A stretch of 64,000 bases of DNA from assembly GCA_016197405.1 (NCBI GenBank), contig JACPVR010000018.1:124001-188000 (forward strand), in the 5' to 3' direction. A model generated the notes under the pieces. It worked only from the letters and a program-made list of their open reading frames with translations. It ran no database searches and had not been told where the DNA came from. The first letter of the stretch is position 1, and every line of letters starts with the position of its first letter. The DNA comes from Mycobacterium sp. GTDB lineage: Bacteria > Actinomycetota > Actinomycetes > Mycobacteriales > Mycobacteriaceae. This document shows positions 8,533-17,375 of this stretch, one piece after another. Made by a program: the position numbers and the translations under genes.

Positions 8533-9309
8533 CTACCCCAGACCTGTACCTTCAGCCTCCCGGTCAGCCCGGGCCTGCGCCCGTTGGGCGGCTTCCTCGT
8601 TGTCGAGCCGGGTCGCTTCCGCCAGCGACGGTGCGCCACCGCCGAGCCGGTGCGGCACCCAGAATTCGCCCGGCGGGTGCGGGCCGTAGGCGTCCTGGGT
8701 CTTTTCGAGCAGGTGTTGCATACGCGAATGCAGCAATGCGGTGAGTTCGGCCGCGGGCAGGGTCGGTGGGATCGGCTCGCCCACCGCGATCATGATCGGC
8801 ACCTTCGGGTGCAGGAGTTTCTTCGGGTGGCCCTTGGTCCAGATGCGCTGGGCGCCCCACACGATATGCGGGACGATGGGTACCCCGGCCGCGATCGCCA
8901 TCCGGGCCGCGCCCGATTTGAATTCCTTGATCTCGAAGCTGCGGCTGATGGTGGCTTCGGGATAGACCCCGACGAACTCGCCCTCCTTGAGCCGACGGCA
9001 GGCTTCGTCGAAAGAGGCCGCGCCGCGCTCCCGGTCGACCGGGATGTGCCGCAGGCTGCGCATGATCGGTCCGGAGACCTTGTGGGTGAAGACCTCTTGT
9101 TTGGCCATGAACCGCACTTTTCGGCCCAGTCCCTGCTTGTAGGCGGGCAGACCGGCGAAAGTGAAGTCGAAGTAGCTGGTGTGGTTGATCGCGATCACGG
9201 CACCACCGGTCCGGGGTAGGTGCTCCACCCCGGTGACCGTGAACGTCAGGCCCTGGATCTTCCACGCCAGACGAGCCAGCTGAATGACCGTGCCGTATAC
9301 CGGTTCCAC
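8533..9309 (-). CDS. 1-acylglycerol-3-phosphate acyltransferase family protein (PlsC-like), copy 2
   Basis: This 258-residue paralogue of the adjacent gene has catalytic His43/Asp48 (NHTSYFD) and the same YPEATISR motif. The two proteins share long blocks such as FKSGA.RMA and VP.RLGGGAP. Their stop-to-start gap is four bases, so they are a tandem duplication in one operon. The start used is a GTG at 9307-9309; an upstream in-frame open stretch runs antisense over the MBL-Rieske gene and is not protein-like. It probably acylates lysophosphatidic acid or a mycobacterial glycolipid intermediate at the inner membrane. Confidence 0.86.
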   Translation of the reverse strand: MEPVYGTVIQLARLAWKIQGLTFTVTGVEHLPRTGGAVIAINHTSYFDFTFAGLPAYKQGLGRKVRFMAKQEVFTHKVSGPIMRSLRHIPVDRERGAASFDEACRRLKEGEFVGVYPEATISRSFEIKEFKSGAARMAIAAGVPIVPHIVWGAQRIWTKGHPKKLLHPKVPIMIAVGEPIPPTLPAAELTALLHSRMQHLLEKTQDAYGPHPPGEFWVPHRLGGGAPSLAEATRLDNEEAAQRAQARADREAEGTGLG

Positions 9310-9540
9310 AACGACCCAGCGTACTGCGAGTCGACGATGCCCCGAGGCACGAGGGGCTGAGGAGCGAGCGTCTGGAACGTCGAGTGTGGCGTCCAGACCG
9401 GTTGCAAGAGCCTTACGGCATCGATGCCGATGCCACCCGGATCGGCAGCCACCGGCGGTTGCGGGAGGCCGCCGACGATCCCGGCGGCTAAGCTCGAGGG
9501 CGTTGTCCGTTGGACGTAAGCGGTATCCAGAGAGGTATTT

Positions 9541-11103
9541 GTGCAGGTCACAAGCGTCGGTCACGCCGGCTTCCTGATCGAGACCAAGGCGGGAAGCATC
9601 CTGTGCGACCCGTGGGTCAATCCGGCCTACTTCGCGTCGTGGGTGCCGTTCCCGGACAACAGCCAGCTGGACTGGGACGCCCTGGGCGACTGTGACTACC
9701 TCTACGTCTCGCACCTGCACAAGGACCATTTCGATCCGGAGAACCTGCGCGCCCACGTCAACAAGGACGCCGTGGTGCTGCTGCCGGACTACCCGGTGCC
9801 CGATCTGCGGCGCGAGTTGGAAAAGCTCGGCTTCCACCGGTTTTTCGAGACCACCGACTCGGTCAAACACCGGGTCAGCGGCCCCAAAGGTGATCTCGAC
9901 GTCATGATCATCGCGCTGCGCGCACCGGCCGACGGCCCGATCGGCGACTCCGGCCTGGTGGTGTCCGACGGCGAGACCGTCGCGTTCAACATGAACGACG
10001 CCCGCCCGGTCGACCTGGACGTGCTGGCAGCAGAGTTCGGCCATATCGACGTGCACATGCTGCAGTACTCCGGCGCGATCTGGTATCCGATGGTCTACGA
10101 CATGCCGGCACGGGCCAAGGAGTCCTTCGGCATCCAGAAGCGGCAGCGCCAGATGGACCGGTGCCGGCAGTACATCGCCCAGGTCGGCGCCACCTGGGTC
10201 ATCCCGTCGGCGGGCCCGCCGTGCTTCCTGGATCAGGAGTTGCGCGGTCTCAACGACGATCACGGCGATCCGGCCAACATCTTCCCCGACCAGATGGTGT
10301 TCCTGGATCAGATGCGCCAGCACGGCCACCATGGCGGCCTGCTGATGATTCCCGGATCATCCGCGGATTTCACTGGTGCAGAGCTGAATTCGTTGACGCA
10401 TCCGCTGCCGACCGAAGAAGTCGAGGCGATCTTCACCACCGGTAAGGCCGACTACATCGAGGCCTTCGCGCAGCGGATGGCGCCGGTGCTGGCAGCCGAG
10501 AAGGCCGGCTGGGCGCCGGTCGACGGTGAGCCCCTGTTGGAGCCGTTGCGCGAGCTGTTCGAGCCCATCATGTTGCAGACCGACCAGATCTGCGACGGTA
10601 TCGGCTACCCGGTGGAACTGCGACTACGCGGCACCAGCGGATACGAGACCGTGGTGCTCGACTTCCCGAAACGTGCTGTGCGCGAGGCGATTCCGGACGA
10701 GAAGTTCCGGTACGGGTTCGAGATCGGTGCCGAGTTGGTCCGGACCGTGGTGCGCGATCGCGAGCCGGACTGGGTCAACACCATCTTCCTGTCCACCCGG
10801 TTCACCGCCTGGCGGGTCGGCGGTTACAACGAATATCTGTACACCTTCTTCAAGTGCCTGACCGACGAGCGGATCGCGTACGCGGACGGCTGGTTCGCCG
10901 AAGCCCATGACGATTCGGCGTCGATCACACTGGACGGCTGGGAGATTCAGCGGCGCTGCCCACACCTGAAAGCCGATCTGTCCAAGTTCGGTGTGATCGA
11001 GGACAACACGCTGACGTGCAACCTGCACGGCTGGAAATGGAATCTGGACAACGGCCGCTGCCTGACGTCCAAGGGCCACGACCTGCGGAGCTCGAAACTG
11101 TGA
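9541..11103 (+). CDS. Metallo-beta-lactamase-fold protein with C-terminal Rieske [2Fe-2S] domain (Rv3818-like)
   Basis: This 520-residue protein starts at GTG with an AGAGAGG ribosome site a few bases upstream. The N-terminal half is an MBL fold: His58-x-His60-x-Asp62-His63 (SHLHKDH) is the dinuclear metal motif. The C-terminus ends in a Rieske domain with Cys473-x-His475 and Cys493-x2-His496 (CPH and CNLH), the ligands of a [2Fe-2S] cluster. A similar MBL arrangement with Rieske chemistry occurs in CMP-N-acetylneuraminate hydroxylase-like proteins. The reaction here is not known; an iron-dependent oxygenase or hydrolase is plausible. It overlaps the next small gene by four bases, so they are translationally coupled. 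Confidence 0.9.
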   Translation: MQVTSVGHAGFLIETKAGSILCDPWVNPAYFASWVPFPDNSQLDWDALGDCDYLYVSHLHKDHFDPENLRAHVNKDAVVLLPDYPVPDLRRELEKLGFHRFFETTDSVKHRVSGPKGDLDVMIIALRAPADGPIGDSGLVVSDGETVAFNMNDARPVDLDVLAAEFGHIDVHMLQYSGAIWYPMVYDMPARAKESFGIQKRQRQMDRCRQYIAQVGATWVIPSAGPPCFLDQELRGLNDDHGDPANIFPDQMVFLDQMRQHGHHGGLLMIPGSSADFTGAELNSLTHPLPTEEVEAIFTTGKADYIEAFAQRMAPVLAAEKAGWAPVDGEPLLEPLRELFEPIMLQTDQICDGIGYPVELRLRGTSGYETVVLDFPKRAVREAIPDEKFRYGFEIGAELVRTVVRDREPDWVNTIFLSTRFTAWRVGGYNEYLYTFFKCLTDERIAYADGWFAEAHDDSASITLDGWEIQRRCPHLKADLSKFGVIEDNTLTCNLHGWKWNLDNGRCLTSKGHDLRSSKL

Positions 11104-11447
11104 CCGGCCCGGTGGCGCAGCATTACGACGACGGCCTGGTCCAGCTGGACCGGCAGGCGATCACGCTGCGGCGCTACCACTTTCCGTCCGGGACCTCCAA
11201 GGTCATTCCGCTGCGGGCCATCCGCGGTTACCGCGCCGAGCCGCTGGGGATGTTCACCCAGCGGTTCCGGATCTGGGGCAGTTCGGATCTGCGGCGCTGG
11301 TTGCCGCTGGATGTGGGCCGGCCGCTGAAGAGCACCCTGGTGACGCTCGACGTACCCGGAGCCCGGCCCAAGCCGGCCTTCACCCCGGCGCGCCCCGAGG
11401 AGTTCGTGGCTGTGCTCGACGAACTCCTCGCCGACAAGCCGGCATAG
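11100..11447 (+). CDS. Conserved hypothetical protein coupled to the MBL-Rieske gene (Rv3819-like)
   Basis: This 115-residue soluble protein uses a GTG start that overlaps the upstream stop in a GTGA arrangement. It has beta-strand-rich character, with alternating hydrophobic and basic residues (for example QAITLRRYHFPSGTSKVIPL), like a small PH- or beta-barrel-type fold. No catalytic motif is visible. The tight coupling suggests it works with, or folds together with, the MBL-Rieske protein. I recognise it only by position next to an Rv3818 homologue. Confidence 0.82.
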   Translation: MTGPVAQHYDDGLVQLDRQAITLRRYHFPSGTSKVIPLRAIRGYRAEPLGMFTQRFRIWGSSDLRRWLPLDVGRPLKSTLVTLDVPGARPKPAFTPARPEEFVAVLDELLADKPA

Positions 11448-11465
11448 CTCTAACCGCGCGTCACC

Positions 11466-12275
11466 CTACGAAACACGTTGGCGCAGCTCGGAAATCGCGT
11501 CGGATTCGGTGTCGTACACCCGGACGACGGCTTCGTCACCGGGCTGCAGGAAGGTCGTCTCACCCAGCGGGGTGTAGCGCGTCGCACCGATACCGATGAG
11601 CACGTTCTCCGGATGTCCGGAGGCCGCCATCAGCGCGCCGACATCCTCCAGCGGGGTTTCCGGCGAGCCCTTCTGATTGGCCAGCCGCTCCACGATCCAG
11701 TCCAGCAGCACCTCGCCGTAGTACGAATAGCCCAGCAGCGGGCTGTCCACCCCGTACGCGTGCTCCTGGCCGTCGGCACTGTTGAGGAAGCACACCAGGC
11801 GCAGCGTCGCCGTCGGCCCGTCCGGTGTCAGATCACTGATATCGAAGAATTGCGGCGCAACACCTTTGGACGCCGGCCCCCAGTTCTTCTTGACGCTGAT
11901 CTTGGGGGCGCCTGGCCTGCGGATGGAGCAGTCGTTGAAGGCGCCCAGCGCGAACGGCTCCAGCGCGGCAACGGTATCGCCGCTCCAGCGCACCCGGCAC
12001 GCCAGACCCACCTCGGGTTCGATCTGCAGGTTCAGCGGACCCGAGTCCGGGCTCTCCGCCGGTAGCACGATCGCGTCATTGGACAGCGGGAACGTCCCCA
12101 GGAAACCGTCGTGACCGGGCGCGTACCACGGGAAGATGCCCTTGGGTGCGGCACCGACCGATTCGACGTTGACGAAATCGGCTGCCTCGCCGGCCTGTTC
12201 GAGATGTCCGGCGAAGTTGCCTGCGACCCCGAAGCCGAACCAGCCGCGCAGTTCGTCGATTTTCAGCTCGATCAT
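11466..12275 (-). CDS. Conserved protein, possibly DUF5718/fumarylacetoacetase-like fold
   Basis: This 269-residue soluble protein begins with a region containing GVAGNFAGHLEQAGEA. That block resembles the DUF5718 family, which I recall as having a fumarylacetoacetase-related fold; this family name is from memory. Later blocks (IGATRYTPLGETTFLQPGD) are compatible with the same fold. No function is established. It overlaps the 3' end of serS by four bases (ATGA) and so is co-translated with it, an arrangement that may reflect shared regulation only. Convergent with the small upstream gene across an 18-base gap. Confidence 0.8.
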   Translation of the reverse strand: MIELKIDELRGWFGFGVAGNFAGHLEQAGEAADFVNVESVGAAPKGIFPWYAPGHDGFLGTFPLSNDAIVLPAESPDSGPLNLQIEPEVGLACRVRWSGDTVAALEPFALGAFNDCSIRRPGAPKISVKKNWGPASKGVAPQFFDISDLTPDGPTATLRLVCFLNSADGQEHAYGVDSPLLGYSYYGEVLLDWIVERLANQKGSPETPLEDVGALMAASGHPENVLIGIGATRYTPLGETTFLQPGDEAVVRVYDTESDAISELRQRVS

Positions 12276-13525
12276 GGTTCGAGGACCTCCGTGCCGACGT
12301 AGGGAACCAGTGCTTCGGGTACCCGGACGCTGCCGTCGGGCTGCTGGTGATTCTCCAGAATGGCGACCAGCCAGCGGGTGGTGGCCAGGGTGCCGTTGAG
12401 CGTCGCGGCGATCTGCGGCTTGCCGTTCTCGTCGCGGTAGCGGGTCGCCAGGCGGCGGGCCTGGAACGTCGTGCAGTTCGATGTCGAGGTGAGCTCGCGG
12501 TAGGTCTGCTGGGTGGGAACCCAGGCCTCACAGTCGAACTTGCGGGCCGCCGAGGAGCCGAGATCGCCTGCGGCGACATCGATCACCCGGTAGGGCACGT
12601 CGATGAGCGCCAGCATGTCGCGCTGCCAGCCCAGCAGCCGCTGGTGCTCGGCCTCGGCCTCGTCGGGCTTGCAGTAGACGAAGGCCTCGACCTTGTCGAA
12701 CTGGTGCACCCTGATGATGCCGCGGGTGTCCTTGCCGTAGCTGCCCGCCTCGCGCCGGAAACACGATGACCATCCGGCATAACGCAACGGGCCCTGCGAC
12801 AGGTCGAGGATCTCGTCGGAGTGGTAGCCCGCCAGCGCCACCTCCGAGGTGCCGACGAGGTAGAGATCGTCGGCTTCGAGCCGGTAGATCTCATCGGCAT
12901 GCGCGCCCAGAAAGCCGGTGCCGCGCATGATCTCGGGCCGGACCAGGACCGGCGGGATCATCAGCGTGAAGCCGTTGGAGGTTGCCACCCGGACGGCCAG
13001 CTGCAGCAGCCCGAGCTGAAGCAATGCGCCACGGCCGGTCAGGAAGTAGAACCGTGAACCGGAGACCTTGGCCCCGCGTTCCATATCGATCAGGCCCAGC
13101 GCCTCACCGAGGTCGAGGTGGTCGCGGGGATTGTCGAGCTTCGGCGGTGTGCCCACGGTGTCGAGTACGACGAAATCGTCCTCGCCGCCGGCGGGGACGC
13201 CGTCGATGATGATGTTGGAGATCGCCATGTGGGCCGCTGCGAGGGCGGCCTCGGCTTCGGCCTGCTCGGCTTCGGCGGCCTTGACGCGGCCGGCCAGCTC
13301 CTTGGCCGCCTCCAGCACCGCGGGCCGCTCTTCCGGCGACGCCGCACCGACGCGCTTGCTGACGGCCTTCTGTTCGGCGCGCAGGGTGTCGGCCGAGGAG
13401 ATCGCGGCCCGCCTGGCCGCGTCGGCGGACAGCAACGAGTCCACCAGTGCGGGATCTTCGCCACGGCTGATCTGTGAGCGGCGGACGGCCTCAGGGTCGT
13501 CCCGCAGCAACTTCAGGTCGATCAC
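12272..13525 (-). CDS. serS: Seryl-tRNA synthetase
   Basis: This 417-residue class II aminoacyl-tRNA synthetase charges tRNA-Ser. The N-terminal region (residues about 1-110) forms the long antiparallel coiled-coil arm rich in Ala/Glu/Arg that grips the tRNA variable arm. The catalytic core includes motif 2 with FRREAGSYGKDTRGIIRVHQ and a C-terminal motif 3 (NGTLATTRWLVAILENHQ) with the ATP-binding Arg. Length matches bacterial SerRS (about 420). The start is GTG. It diverges from the septum-formation gene across about 130 bases. Confidence 0.97.
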   Translation of the reverse strand: MIDLKLLRDDPEAVRRSQISRGEDPALVDSLLSADAARRAAISSADTLRAEQKAVSKRVGAASPEERPAVLEAAKELAGRVKAAEAEQAEAEAALAAAHMAISNIIIDGVPAGGEDDFVVLDTVGTPPKLDNPRDHLDLGEALGLIDMERGAKVSGSRFYFLTGRGALLQLGLLQLAVRVATSNGFTLMIPPVLVRPEIMRGTGFLGAHADEIYRLEADDLYLVGTSEVALAGYHSDEILDLSQGPLRYAGWSSCFRREAGSYGKDTRGIIRVHQFDKVEAFVYCKPDEAEAEHQRLLGWQRDMLALIDVPYRVIDVAAGDLGSSAARKFDCEAWVPTQQTYRELTSTSNCTTFQARRLATRYRDENGKPQIAATLNGTLATTRWLVAILENHQQPDGSVRVPEALVPYVGTEVLEP

Positions 13526-13653
13526 GGCGCAACCCTACTGCTAGCCGATGTGTGATGTTTTGCCGCGGGGCCGGTCGCCGGACACACCGAAGGGCACAAC
13601 CACATAACACTACTTCCGTATCAATTGTCACAGCCCCTAACACGCCTGTCACA

Positions 13654-15087
13654 ATGGAACCGATGTCGGAAGCACCTAGCGGCCAAGAATCGTCGCCCGT
13701 GGCACCCGAGGGCGGCGATTCGTCCTCGGGTTGGTTGGGCACTCTCAAGGCCACCGCCACGCGGCGCGCGCTGTTGCTGACCGCGTTGGGTGGTTTGCTG
13801 ATCGCGGGCCTGATCACGGCGCTGCCGGTCGGCAGCGGCGGCACCGGCCTGGCCGCCTACCTGGAACCCGTTTCCGGATCGTCGGCGTCCGGCCGGGCCA
13901 GCGCCACCTTCGGCAAGGCCGCCGCCGGCAACTGCCTGAACTGGCCCGACAAGACCCCCGACGCCGCCGTGATCGTCGACTGCAAGGACGACCACCGCTT
14001 CGAGGTGGCCGAACCGGTCGACATGAGCACATTCCCGGGCTCGGAGTACGGCCCGGACGCCGCGCCGCCGTCGCCGGCCCGCATCCAGCAGATCAGCCAG
14101 GAGCAGTGCCAGGTCGCGGTGCAGCATTACCTCGGCGCGAAGTACGACCCGAACAGCCGCTACACCGTGAGCATGCTGTGGTCCGGCGACAAGGCCTGGA
14201 AGCAGTCCGGTGAGCGCCGGATGCTGTGCGGTCTGCAGCTGGCCGGCCCGGACAACCAGCAGCTGGCGTTCAAGGGCAAGGTCGCCGATGTCGACCAGTC
14301 CAAGGTGTGGCCGGCGGGCACGTGCCTGGGCATCGATCCGGCCAGCAACCAGCCCACCGACATCCCGGTGGATTGCGCCACTCCGCACGCCATGGAGATC
14401 ACCGGTGCGGTCAACCTCGCGGAGAAGTTCCCCGGTCCGATGCCCTCGGAGGCCGACCAGGATGCCTACATCAAGGACACCTGCAACACCCTGACCGACG
14501 CCTACCTGGCACCGGTCGCACTGCGCAGCACCACCCTGACGCTCATCTACAGCACCGTCTCCCTGCCGAGCTGGTCGGCGGGCAGCCACCAGGTCGCCTG
14601 CAGTATCGGCGCGACACTGGGCAACGGCGGTTGGGCCGCGCTGCTCAACAGCGCCAAGGGGCCGCTGATGATCAACGGCGCCCCGCCGGTTCCGCCGCCG
14701 GACATTCCGGCCGATCGGCTCAACATGCCGCCGGTCCCGGTCCCGGACACCTCCTCGGCCCAGTCGCCGGAGTACGACTCCTCCTACAGCGACTCCTCAA
14801 GTTCCTCGAGTTCGTCGGGGTCGTCGGGTTCGTCGACCCAGAGCGATCCCAGCACCCAGACCCAGCACATGCCGGGGCAGACCACGACGGCGCCGACCGC
14901 CACCGAGACCGCGGCACCGAGTAACACCTTCAATCCGCCGCCGCCGGCCGGAAACGTCTTCAACCCGCCGCCGCCGGGTGCCCCGCCCGCCGACGTGCCC
15001 CCGCCTGCCGACGTGCCGCCACCGGCCGATGTGCCGCCCGTGGTGGGCGCGCCGCCGGGACCGGTCGAACCGCTGCCACCGGCCTGA
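13654..15087 (+). CDS. Membrane-anchored septum-formation family protein (Rv3835-like)
   Basis: This protein is 477 residues from the ATG at 13654; a second in-frame ATG three codons later is also possible. A short cytoplasmic tail is followed by one transmembrane helix (about 32-53, ending ALLLTALGGLLIAGLITALP). Two Cys-containing extracytoplasmic repeats follow (CLNWPD...VDCKDDH and CLGIDPAS...VDCATPH), the pattern of the septum-formation/DUF4190-associated domain. The C-terminal 120 residues are a low-complexity tail rich in Ser and Pro, ending in PPPADV repeats. Similar proteins in actinobacteria are linked to septation or envelope assembly. The tail length may vary between strains. Confidence 0.87.
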   Translation: MEPMSEAPSGQESSPVAPEGGDSSSGWLGTLKATATRRALLLTALGGLLIAGLITALPVGSGGTGLAAYLEPVSGSSASGRASATFGKAAAGNCLNWPDKTPDAAVIVDCKDDHRFEVAEPVDMSTFPGSEYGPDAAPPSPARIQQISQEQCQVAVQHYLGAKYDPNSRYTVSMLWSGDKAWKQSGERRMLCGLQLAGPDNQQLAFKGKVADVDQSKVWPAGTCLGIDPASNQPTDIPVDCATPHAMEITGAVNLAEKFPGPMPSEADQDAYIKDTCNTLTDAYLAPVALRSTTLTLIYSTVSLPSWSAGSHQVACSIGATLGNGGWAALLNSAKGPLMINGAPPVPPPDIPADRLNMPPVPVPDTSSAQSPEYDSSYSDSSSSSSSSGSSGSSTQSDPSTQTQHMPGQTTTAPTATETAAPSNTFNPPPPAGNVFNPPPPGAPPADVPPPADVPPPADVPPVVGAPPGPVEPLPPA

Positions 15088-15099
15088 CGCCGCCCGCGG

Positions 15100-15450
15100 A
15101 TGGCCGTGCGGATGAGCGCGCAACGATTCGAGGAACTGGTCTCTGACGCGCTGGATCTGATTCCACCCAAGCTCGCCAAGGCGATCGACAACGTCGTCGT
15201 GCTGGTGTCCGACGCCCATCCCGACGAGCCCGATCTGCTGGGCCTCTATGAGGGCATAGCGCTGACCGAACGCGACACCACCTACGCCGGCTCACTACCC
15301 GACACCATCAAGATCTACCGCGAGGCCCTGCTGGAGATGTGTTCCTCCGAACAGGAGGTCGTCGACGAGGTGGCCGTCACGGTGATCCACGAGATCGCCC
15401 ACCATTTCGGGATCGACGACGAGCGGCTGCACGAACTCGGCTGGGGCTGA
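15100..15450 (+). CDS. Zincin-like metallopeptidase family protein (Rv3836-like)
   Basis: This 116-residue soluble protein has the zinc motif His-Glu-x-x-His in VIHEIAHHFGIDDERLHELGWG near the C-terminus, with a further Asp/Glu as possible third ligand. This is the minimal actinobacterial metallopeptidase family (PF06262 type) whose substrates are unknown. The start is an ATG 12 bases after the previous stop; a second in-frame ATG (MSAQRFEE) lies three codons in. The gene follows the septum-formation gene closely and is probably in the same transcript, the same order as Rv3835-Rv3836. Confidence 0.88.
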   Translation: MAVRMSAQRFEELVSDALDLIPPKLAKAIDNVVVLVSDAHPDEPDLLGLYEGIALTERDTTYAGSLPDTIKIYREALLEMCSSEQEVVDEVAVTVIHEIAHHFGIDDERLHELGWG

Positions 15451-15499
15451 CGGGCGCGCCCTCCCCGCATTGTCGGCCCACGGTGATAAGACAGGGCAC

Positions 15500-15733
15500 A
15501 TGGGAGCGATATGCCGGGAATGCGAGGCGGAGCTTGAGCACTGCCACGGCACCGTCATCCGCCACACCCTGCGGTATGCCGAGTGCACCGAAGGTGACTG
15601 CGCGGGACCGGAGTTGACCGTGCACACCTTCGTCGTGGACTGCGAGGCGATCGGGTGTGAGTGCGCTCAGCCCATCGGGTCGTCGGCCGGGCCACGCTCG
15701 ATGTCGGCTTCACTGGGCTCGGTGGCCGGGTAG
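15500..15733 (+). CDS. Small cysteine-rich protein, putative metal-binding
   Basis: This 77-residue reading frame starts at ATG and has eight Cys in a spaced pattern: CREC near the start, Cys-His, two isolated Cys in ECTEGDC, then VVDC and CEC. This suggests a zinc or Fe-S binding fold. Its last 67 bases run antisense over the 3' end of the phosphoglycerate-mutase-like gene, so the C-terminal 20 or so residues may be less constrained. I know of no function. The Cys spacing and ordinary amino-acid composition favour a real gene; conservation should be checked. Confidence 0.6.
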   Translation: MGAICRECEAELEHCHGTVIRHTLRYAECTEGDCAGPELTVHTFVVDCEAIGCECAQPIGSSAGPRSMSASLGSVAG

Positions 15734-16356
15734 AACGGCGGCCCCGCCGAACCCCAGTGCACGCAGCTCCACCGGCCGTCGGTAACCGGTGCCAGCACCA
15801 CCGATTCGGTGTTGGCCAGGTGATGCTCGAGGGCGAACTCGCTCTCCACACCGGCAAGGATCTTGGCCACCAGCCGGATCACCGCGCCGTGGCTGACCAC
15901 CACGATGTCGCCGTTCCAGGCGTGATCGTCGAGATACCGCAGCCGTAGCTCGGTCAGCACCGGTACGTAGCGGTCGACGACGTCGGTTCCGGTCTCACCG
16001 CCCGGCATGGCCAGGTCGAGTTCGCCGTGCTGCCAGCGCCGGTAGACAGCCGCGAACTCCTCGACGGCCTCCTCGTCGCTACGGTTCTCCAGGTCGCCGA
16101 CCTGAACCTCGTGCAGACCCTGATATTCGTGCGCGATCTGCTGCCATTCGGCGCTGATCTCGGCTGCGGTCTGGCGCGCCCGGGTCGCCACCGAATGGAC
16201 CAGGAGACCCGGCGCGGTGTCGCGGTCACGCGCGAAGGCGCGTGCCTGGTCACGGCCCAGCGGAGTCAGCTCGGCTCCCGGCGGCCGGGTATCGAGGCGC
16301 TTGTCGACGTTGGCGTGCGTCTGGCCGTGCCGCAGCAGTACCAGCCGGCCGCTCAT
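15667..16356 (-). CDS. Histidine phosphatase (phosphoglycerate mutase-like) family protein (Rv3837c-like)
   Basis: This 229-residue protein has the Arg-His-Gly catalytic motif at residues 9-11 (LLRHGQTHAN). A second catalytic His lies in the VVVSHGAVIR block, and a Glu-containing LHEVQVGDLENRS stretch is also present. The family includes cofactor-dependent phosphoglycerate mutases and broad-specificity phosphatases; the lack of mutase-specific loops makes a phosphatase role more likely. Its start overlaps the pheA stop by four bases (ATGA), so the two genes form a translationally coupled pair as in M. tuberculosis. Confidence 0.9.
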   Translation of the reverse strand: MSGRLVLLRHGQTHANVDKRLDTRPPGAELTPLGRDQARAFARDRDTAPGLLVHSVATRARQTAAEISAEWQQIAHEYQGLHEVQVGDLENRSDEEAVEEFAAVYRRWQHGELDLAMPGGETGTDVVDRYVPVLTELRLRYLDDHAWNGDIVVVSHGAVIRLVAKILAGVESEFALEHHLANTESVVLAPVTDGRWSCVHWGSAGPPFYPATEPSEADIERGPADDPMG

Positions 16357-17282
16357 CGTCGGCCCTCGCGCAGGCCGGTCAGCCAGTGTGCGGCGTCGTC
16401 GGTGCCGGGAAGTTCGTCACGGGTGGGGGGCAGGGCGCCGGCGGGTGATCCGGTCGGCCAGGATCCGAGGTATCGCACATCGACACAACGACGGTGCAGC
16501 GCTTTGAGTGCCTCGGCCACCGAACCGTCGTCGATATGCCCCACACAGTCCAGGAAGAAGAAATACGTCCCCAGCTCCACACGCGTCGGCCGGGACTCGA
16601 TACGGGTGAGGTCGATACCGCGTTCGGCGAATTCCGACAGTGCGGCCACCAGCGCGCCGGGGGTGTTGGCCAACCGCAGGACCACCGAGGTGCGGTCGGC
16701 GCCGGTGCGCGGCGGTGGCGGGCCGGGTGGGCCGGCCAGGACGAACCGGGTCCGGGCGTTGGCCTCGTCGACGACACCGTCGGCCAGGGCTTCCAGTCCG
16801 TACATCTGGCCGGCCAGCGCGGTGGTCACGCCGGCGTCGGCGGTGCCGACGGTGACGTCCAGGGCGGCCGCCGCATTGGAGATGGCGGGCACCAGCTCGG
16901 CGTCGGGTAGGTGGTGGGCCAGCCAGTTGCGAACCTGCGCGGCGGCGACGGGGAAGGCCGCCACCGTGCGGACCTGCGCGGCCCGCACACCGGGGAGCAC
17001 CGCGATGGTGAAGAACACGTCGAGGGTGACCTCGCCGAAGATCTGCAGCGGCGCACCCGTCGCCAGGCTGTCCATGGTGGGCGCCACCGACCCGTCGATC
17101 GAGTTCTCGATGGGCACGCAGGCATAGTCGGCGGTGCCCGCGCGGACGGCTTCGAGGGCGGCCGGCGTGCTGTCGGCGGGCAGCTCTTCGACGGTGCCCG
17201 TGCACACTCCGCGGGCGGACATCTCGATCAGCGCGGCCTGGGAGAAGGTCCCGCGCGGACCGAGATAGGCGATGCTGGCCAC
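16353..17282 (-). CDS. pheA: Prephenate dehydratase
   Basis: This 309-residue enzyme converts prephenate to phenylpyruvate in phenylalanine synthesis. The N-terminal PDT domain (about 1-185) contains GPRGTFSQAAL, IENSIDGSV and the Thr-Arg-Phe catalytic signature (NARTRFVLAG). A C-terminal ACT domain (about 200-285, including the ESRPTRVELGTYFFFLD stretch) binds Phe for feedback control. The start is GTG. Length and domain order match Rv3838c. It diverges from the IdeR-boxed gene across a 93-base gap. Confidence 0.96.
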   Translation of the reverse strand: MASIAYLGPRGTFSQAALIEMSARGVCTGTVEELPADSTPAALEAVRAGTADYACVPIENSIDGSVAPTMDSLATGAPLQIFGEVTLDVFFTIAVLPGVRAAQVRTVAAFPVAAAQVRNWLAHHLPDAELVPAISNAAAALDVTVGTADAGVTTALAGQMYGLEALADGVVDEANARTRFVLAGPPGPPPPRTGADRTSVVLRLANTPGALVAALSEFAERGIDLTRIESRPTRVELGTYFFFLDCVGHIDDGSVAEALKALHRRCVDVRYLGSWPTGSPAGALPPTRDELPGTDDAAHWLTGLREGRR

Positions 17283-17328
17283 CCCCGAACCCTATCGGGT
17301 GGGTCTTGCACAGCCGCCACAGATCTAG

Positions 17329-17347
17329 TTAAGTTAGGCTTACCTCA
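17329..17347 (+). promoter_or_regulatory. IdeR iron box upstream of the DUF2470-type gene
   Basis: The 19-mer ttaagttaggcttacctca matches the mycobacterial IdeR consensus TTAGGTTAGGCTAACCTAA at 16 of 19 positions. It lies 28 bases before the start codon at 17376. IdeR bound to Fe(II) would repress from this position. The Rv3839 gene of M. tuberculosis is a known IdeR target, which fits. Confidence 0.85.
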
Positions 17348-17375
17348 CTAACGGCTGGATGCGGAAGGCTCACAC

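Noticed and set aside
8533..10332. A 599-residue leftward frame over the acyltransferase and the MBL-Rieske gene
   Set aside because: Only the C-terminal 258 residues match a known family; the rest is antisense to the Rieske protein.
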